Positions 30,757-33,824 of a DNA stretch of 33,824 nucleotides are shown here, piece by piece. Below the pieces are notes generated by a model. That model was not told the origin of the DNA. It saw only the letters and a program-made list of their open reading frames with translations, and searched no databases. Position 1 is the first letter of the stretch; every line of letters begins with the position of its first letter. The stretch covers positions 1,568,431 to 1,602,254 of the forward strand of contig BFEA01000257.1 of the NCBI GenBank assembly GCA_003427395.1, given 5' to 3'. A program made the position numbers and the translations under genes. This stretch comes from Chara braunii. Taxonomy: Eukaryota; Streptophyta; Charophyceae; Charales; Characeae.

Positions 30757-31384
30757 GACACAGGACCTTTGTTCGCACTATTTTGCACAAACATTTGCAT
30801 ACATCGTCATCCGACCAAAACCCGCTGGCCTTGACTTTGGCGCATTGTAAATCTAGCAGGGCATTGTGGCTATACCAGCGTAAGTCGGCCGTCTTGTTGG
30901 AATCAAAAAGCAAATAGAGAACGTTCTTAGCCATCTGCTGGTCGCAGGCTTCGAATCCCATGCCTGCTCCTGCCCCAGGTGCATAGTGCTTGGGAATAAA
31001 TGCTCGCATTTGATTCGTGAAAATCCTATCCTTTTTCTTACCCTCCTGGCCCGAAAGCTCCCAGCCTTGTAGGGTAACGCCCCCATGTTCTCCTACCGAG
31101 GAAAGACCAACTTCCCATTTCCCATCGGTTTTTCTCATGGGGATCATAAGCACACCATGCGTCCTGGACAGAGGTAACTCAAAATGGCCTCTTTCAATGA
31201 GTTGTCGCAACTTAAGCCGTCGTGAGGTCATCCCTTCCTCCGCTATTTCCACCGTTTCCCCTCTCCCTCTTTTCTCTGGCTGCGTATGTTGTGCCTCTGT
31301 TTGGGGGGGAAGGTACTGCTCCTGTTCTCGGTCTGTTGTTTGCGAATTGGGAGGGTCGGGGGCAGGGGGGGCGAAAGCGACCAC
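30719..31384 (-). pseudogene. LINE copy A ORF1, C-terminal segment
   Basis: An open frame of 221 codons. It begins with a proline- and charge-rich stretch (QEQYLPPQTEAQHTQPEKRG). A more ordered part follows: TSRRLKLRQLIERGHFELPL, HGVLMIPMRKTDGKWEVGL, LRWYSHNALLDLQCAKVKAS and CKCLCKIVRTKVLCLERW. I recognise no domain. Its end overlaps the first possible ORF2 start by 38 nt, so it is most likely the C-terminal end of a long ORF1. It could also be a separate protein or an N-terminal extension of ORF2 in another frame. It carries no internal stop, although both neighbours are broken. Confidence 0.6.
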
Positions 31385-31562
31385 GAGCGATGATCAAAAT
31401 GCGTTGGAAGATGTCTGCCCATGTCAAATGCGCTGGGGGTCCGGACGTCAGTGCGGTCCTAAGGGTTGGACTGTTGTTCAAGAGCGTTACTATCTCTACA
31501 TAGGACCTATCCCAGTATTCCTATCCTCCAAGTGGAAGGTTAGATCGCAGATGTTTGATTAT

Positions 31563-32033
31563 TCACTCGGCTACCACCTGGATCTTGTGATCCAAGCACA
31601 TCTCTTGTGGAGGAGCATCTGGGTCATTTAAGAAGTCCTCCCTTTCCTCCATTTCCACGTCCGGAGGAGAAGGGGTAGTGTCCACATCCATTGGCTGAGG
31701 CCCAAAGGCTTCCGAACAGAAGTCCGGGGCCAGATTATATACGTGTTGTGCTTGTTGTGGCTCCTGCCCTTTTTGTCTTTGCTGTGTTTCCGGGGGAGGG
31801 GGTGACGGCGATGACGGGTGTTGCCCTTGTTGTGCCAGTGTCTCTTGGCCATGCTGCGTTTGTTGCCCCTTTTGGACTTGTTCTGGCATTTGTTGTTTTT
31901 GTAACGGGTTCTCTGGCGGGGGAACTCGTTGTGTGTGACCTGTCCGCGCCCGTTGTTTAGGCCGCAACGTCGGCTGGGGTCTTGTGCGCTGCACTAAAGA
32001 CGCCTGATTGTCATGCTGGTCCTGCAGTCCCAT
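31563..32033 (-). pseudogene. LINE copy A ORF1, Gln/Pro-rich linker
   Basis: An open frame of 156 codons, rich in Gln and Pro (QKQQMPEQVQKGQQTQHGQE; SPSPPPPETQQRQKGQEPQQ) and ending in an acidic part (MDVDTTPSPPDVEMEEREDF). It is probably disordered. It lies between the ORF1 domain region and the C-terminal segment on the same strand, so it most likely joins them. A stop and a frame change (31.4-31.56 kb) separate it from the C-terminal segment. Confidence 0.55.
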
Positions 32034-32664
32034 TTGGCTAGCAGGATGTAACCATGAATGCCCCTATTCTGCTGGCTGTAAAGGTTCAGGTTGCGACGAC
32101 AAGTCAGGACCTGGCAATGCCACTTCCTTTCTCGTGCCCCCCCGTCCCGATCCTGAAACCTCCATTTATTCCTGAACTACTAGACATTCCTCCCCAACCC
32201 CTTTGGCAGTGATCACCTCCCCTTCTTTGTTCGTGGTCTGCTCAGGACTAGACCTTTCACTTAGCTCTAACTCACCTTCCCCGTCCTCTAAAAGGGCAAA
32301 TTTATTGCCAGTGTCGGCTCCCCTTCAAGTTTTCCTTCCGTACGTTGCTTTTTCAAATTTTCCGGTCTTTTCTTCTTGATTTTTTCTCTTCCCAACTACC
32401 AGTCATGTATCTTTCTCCCGGACCTCGACCGGTTGGTTCAGGTGTGTTTCCAAGGTTTTCGGAGGGACCCATGTTGTCGGTGGTCTGGTATCCTGATGGG
32501 GTTCCCCTTGCCCCTCCCACCGCTATCCTATCACCTTCTCTTCCTCTTGTCCAGGTGCGTCAATATACACCCAACCTTCATGACCTTGGTCGACAGTTCG
32601 CCATCGAGTTTTCACAAAGGGGTCTCTTCTTAGGCGTCCGGTGGGCTTTATGGTGCGGGATGGG

Positions 32665-33503
32665 TGATGGGGACAGGCAGTGTCCGTGTACAAATGGCCG
32701 TAGGCCTGGGATTTAAAGCACTAGGGACGATGTTTATGGGCAGTATGAATTCGGTATACTTTCCCACCCACATAAAACGAAATAACATCATCAATCATAA
32801 AAATGTGACCTTCGACCAAACGGAGGGCCAACATACGGTAGTCGTCTCTTCGTGCGACATGTGGTGGCAAGGGATCGATGAAATCCACCACATCGAATCT
32901 CTCGACAAAATCCTGCACAAAAGTTGTTTGTATCTCAATGGGGATGTGTCAAAATTCTACCCAGAAGTACTCCCTCATCATTTGTTCTCTTCGTTCTTCT
33001 GGTCTCGGCTGTCTTGGAGGAGACCATGGGTAAATTCGCACCTCCGATCCTTCACAACGGAGCGACTTCCATCCATCCATTGATCTTTTATCCTCATCTA
33101 GCATACAGATGACAGTAATGACAGAGGACGAGGCTGGTTGTATCAGGAATAAATCATGGGCAACCTCCAAAGATCCCTTGAAGGCCGCCAAGCGTTCCCT
33201 GATTCAGCCAACCTTATCATTTGTTGATTTAAATGCCACGTCATCATGAAATGCCCAATTACTTGCGTGGCGTGTATACAACTCATCCCTCTCTTTCACT
33301 TTATCCCCTGGGAGTACTTGGACAACGGTCTTCCTACCGCCGTGGTGTGCTATCTTATGTTCCGATGCGGCCAGAAGGCGGGTGAGAAGAAGGCGTCCTG
33401 AGGGGGTGCTCAAGGGTGAGACAACAGGGACCACCCTGCCAATGTTTAATCGTTGACGCTCTCTCTCCCTCTCTCTTACTCTTTCTCCCTGCTGCTCACG
33501 CAC
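32665..33503 (-). pseudogene. LINE copy A ORF1, N-terminal RNA-binding region
   Basis: Three open pieces separated by TGA or TAG stops in one general direction. The first (33204-33503) starts with a basic run, REQQGERVRERERERQR. The second (32949-33191) includes FKGSLEVAHDLFLIQP, MDGWKSLRCEGSEVRIYPWS and EYFWVEF. The third (32721-32918) has VERFDVVDFIDPLPPHVARR and then VISFYVGGKVYRIHTA. After a TAG the reading continues CFKSQAYGH...C, which looks like a CCHC zinc knuckle whose second Cys is Ser. The pattern W.P......WV....P resembles the DUF4283-plus-knuckle ORF1 of plant LINEs, which binds the element RNA. Confidence 0.6.
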
Positions 33504-33588
33504 AATCCCTGCAGTCCATTGGCTAGCTGATCTAGCTTAGTTCCATGCAAACACAGTTGGCCGCCCTATCAAGCCAAGTATGGACTTT

Positions 33589-33824
33589 CTACTTACTAGT
33601 GTCTTTGACCGACCTACAGTGTTCGACCCAGCGTTCTTGCATAGTGCGAGTAGTCTTTCCGACATAGACCAACTTATGCCTTAAGGACATCAACACGTAG
33701 ACCAACTTATGGCTTAAGGACATCCACACATAGACCAGCTTATGCATCTTATGGCTTAAGGACATCAACACATAAACCATCTTATGGCTTAAGGACATCA
33801 ACACATAGACCAACTTATGGCTTA
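33589..33824 (-). CDS. GIY-YIG endonuclease-like reading frame, partial
   Basis: The frame enters from beyond the window end and stops at 33589. Its last 30 residues include KLVYVGKTTRTMQERWVEHC, which fits the GIY-YIG fold: the YIG strand (YVG), then a turn and a helix with Arg (ER) and His. Ten residues earlier LVY stands where GIY would be, giving LVY-x10-YVG. Upstream the protein is a series of 11-residue repeats of the MSLSHKLVYVL type. After the stop the reading VHTWLDR could continue the domain. The metal-binding Glu of the family would lie further on and is missing. Penelope-like elements use this nuclease, but no RT adjoins it. LINE copy A probably inserted just after it. Confidence 0.6.
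   Translation of the reverse strand, partial: SHKLVYVLMSLSHKMVYVLMSLSHKMHKLVYVWMSLSHKLVYVLMSLRHKLVYVGKTTRTMQERWVEHCRSVKDTSK
33662..33824. repeat. 33-bp in-frame minisatellite
   Basis: Units ACATAGACCAACTTATG... of 33, 33, 42, 33 and at least 22 bp start at 33662, 33695, 33728, 33770 and 33803 and run off the window. Unit lengths are multiples of three, so the minus-strand frame stays open. The 42-bp unit carries a 9-bp partial duplication (TTATGCATC). There are few substitutions between units, so the expansion is recent. Confidence 0.95.

Larger units (their letters stand above)
25710..33530 (-). mobile_element. L1-like LINE, near full length (copy A)
   Basis: About 7.8 kb on the minus strand: a pyrimidine-rich (plus) 5' end near 33.46-33.49 kb, ORF1 (30719-33503, broken), ORF2 with endonuclease, RT and zf-RVT (26158-30756, broken), a 450-nt 3' UTR with repeated hairpins and a 20-nt poly(A) (T run 25710-25729). 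ORF order and domains fit the L1 clade as known in plants and green algae. There is no RNase H. The 5' boundary is uncertain, since no target-site duplication was found. Confidence 0.85.

Noticed and set aside
31017-31631. 204-codon plus-strand open frame
   Set aside because: Antisense to LINE ORF1, which has recognisable linker and element context on the minus strand. No motif on the plus strand.
33662-33824. Regular repeats that could suggest a CRISPR array
   Set aside because: The units are contiguous without variable spacers and are read in frame, and the sequence is eukaryotic. It is a minisatellite.

Overview
This window is eukaryotic nuclear DNA made almost entirely of decayed mobile elements, repeats and an organelle-derived insert. 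I found no intact host protein gene. The best clue to the source is a plastid-like patch near 1.0-2.0 kb with fragments of trnD, ccsA, ndhE and chlB. chlB (light-independent protochlorophyllide reductase) is missing from angiosperm plastids, and ndh genes are missing from nearly all chlorophyte plastids. Together they point to a non-angiosperm streptophyte: a charophyte alga, bryophyte, lycophyte, fern or some gymnosperms. A charophyte is my guess, not a demonstrated fact.

Layout. 1-345: compound CT/AAG microsatellite. 350-720: GC-rich tandem repeat followed by three successive foldbacks. About 740-2000: AT-rich plastid-derived mosaic. 2031-2600: two copies of a dispersed repeat, here called family R, whose inverted relative lies at 21.6-22.6 kb. 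2600-4640: nothing recognisable. About 4650-11290: a degenerate Ty3/gypsy-type retrotransposon on the minus strand. It reads, from high to low coordinates, gag, protease, reverse transcriptase, RNase H and a possible integrase start, and it is broken by tandem duplications, a foldback insert and a 78-nt T run. 11.6-13.5 kb: unassigned. 13.5-14.5 kb: reverse-transcriptase remnant of Penelope-like type (minus). 15.5-18.1 kb: three old tandem arrays (about 120 bp, 70 bp and 70 bp periods). 19.1 kb: a U6 snRNA-derived sequence (minus). 19.2-21.6 kb: unassigned. 22.9-33.5 kb: three L1-like LINE insertions, all on the minus strand and arranged head to tail. One is nearly full length with ORF1, endonuclease, RT, zf-RVT and 3' UTR. 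The second is 5' truncated, and the third is only a 3' tail. 33.6-33.8 kb: the end of a GIY-YIG nuclease-like reading frame carrying an in-frame 33-bp minisatellite that runs off the window.

How the parts relate. The LINEs supply the only nearly complete machinery (an APE-type endonuclease and an RT with its FADD box), but frameshifts and stops break it. Several of the in-frame stops, in the LINE ORF1 and the gypsy gag, are TGA or TAG codons one transition away from a sense codon. Together with the CpG losses in the U6 copy, this fits decay under cytosine methylation. The most interesting unexplained signals are (i) two hairpin types repeated in the LINE 3' UTRs, one with compensatory changes between copies, (ii) a GC hairpin pair that co-varies between copies of family R, (iii) the in-frame minisatellite built around the first strand of the GIY-YIG fold, (iv) the triple foldback at 490-718 and the foldback cluster at 10.1-10.4 kb, and (v) the 70-bp periodic arrays. 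All calls are by eye; no alignment or database search was run.
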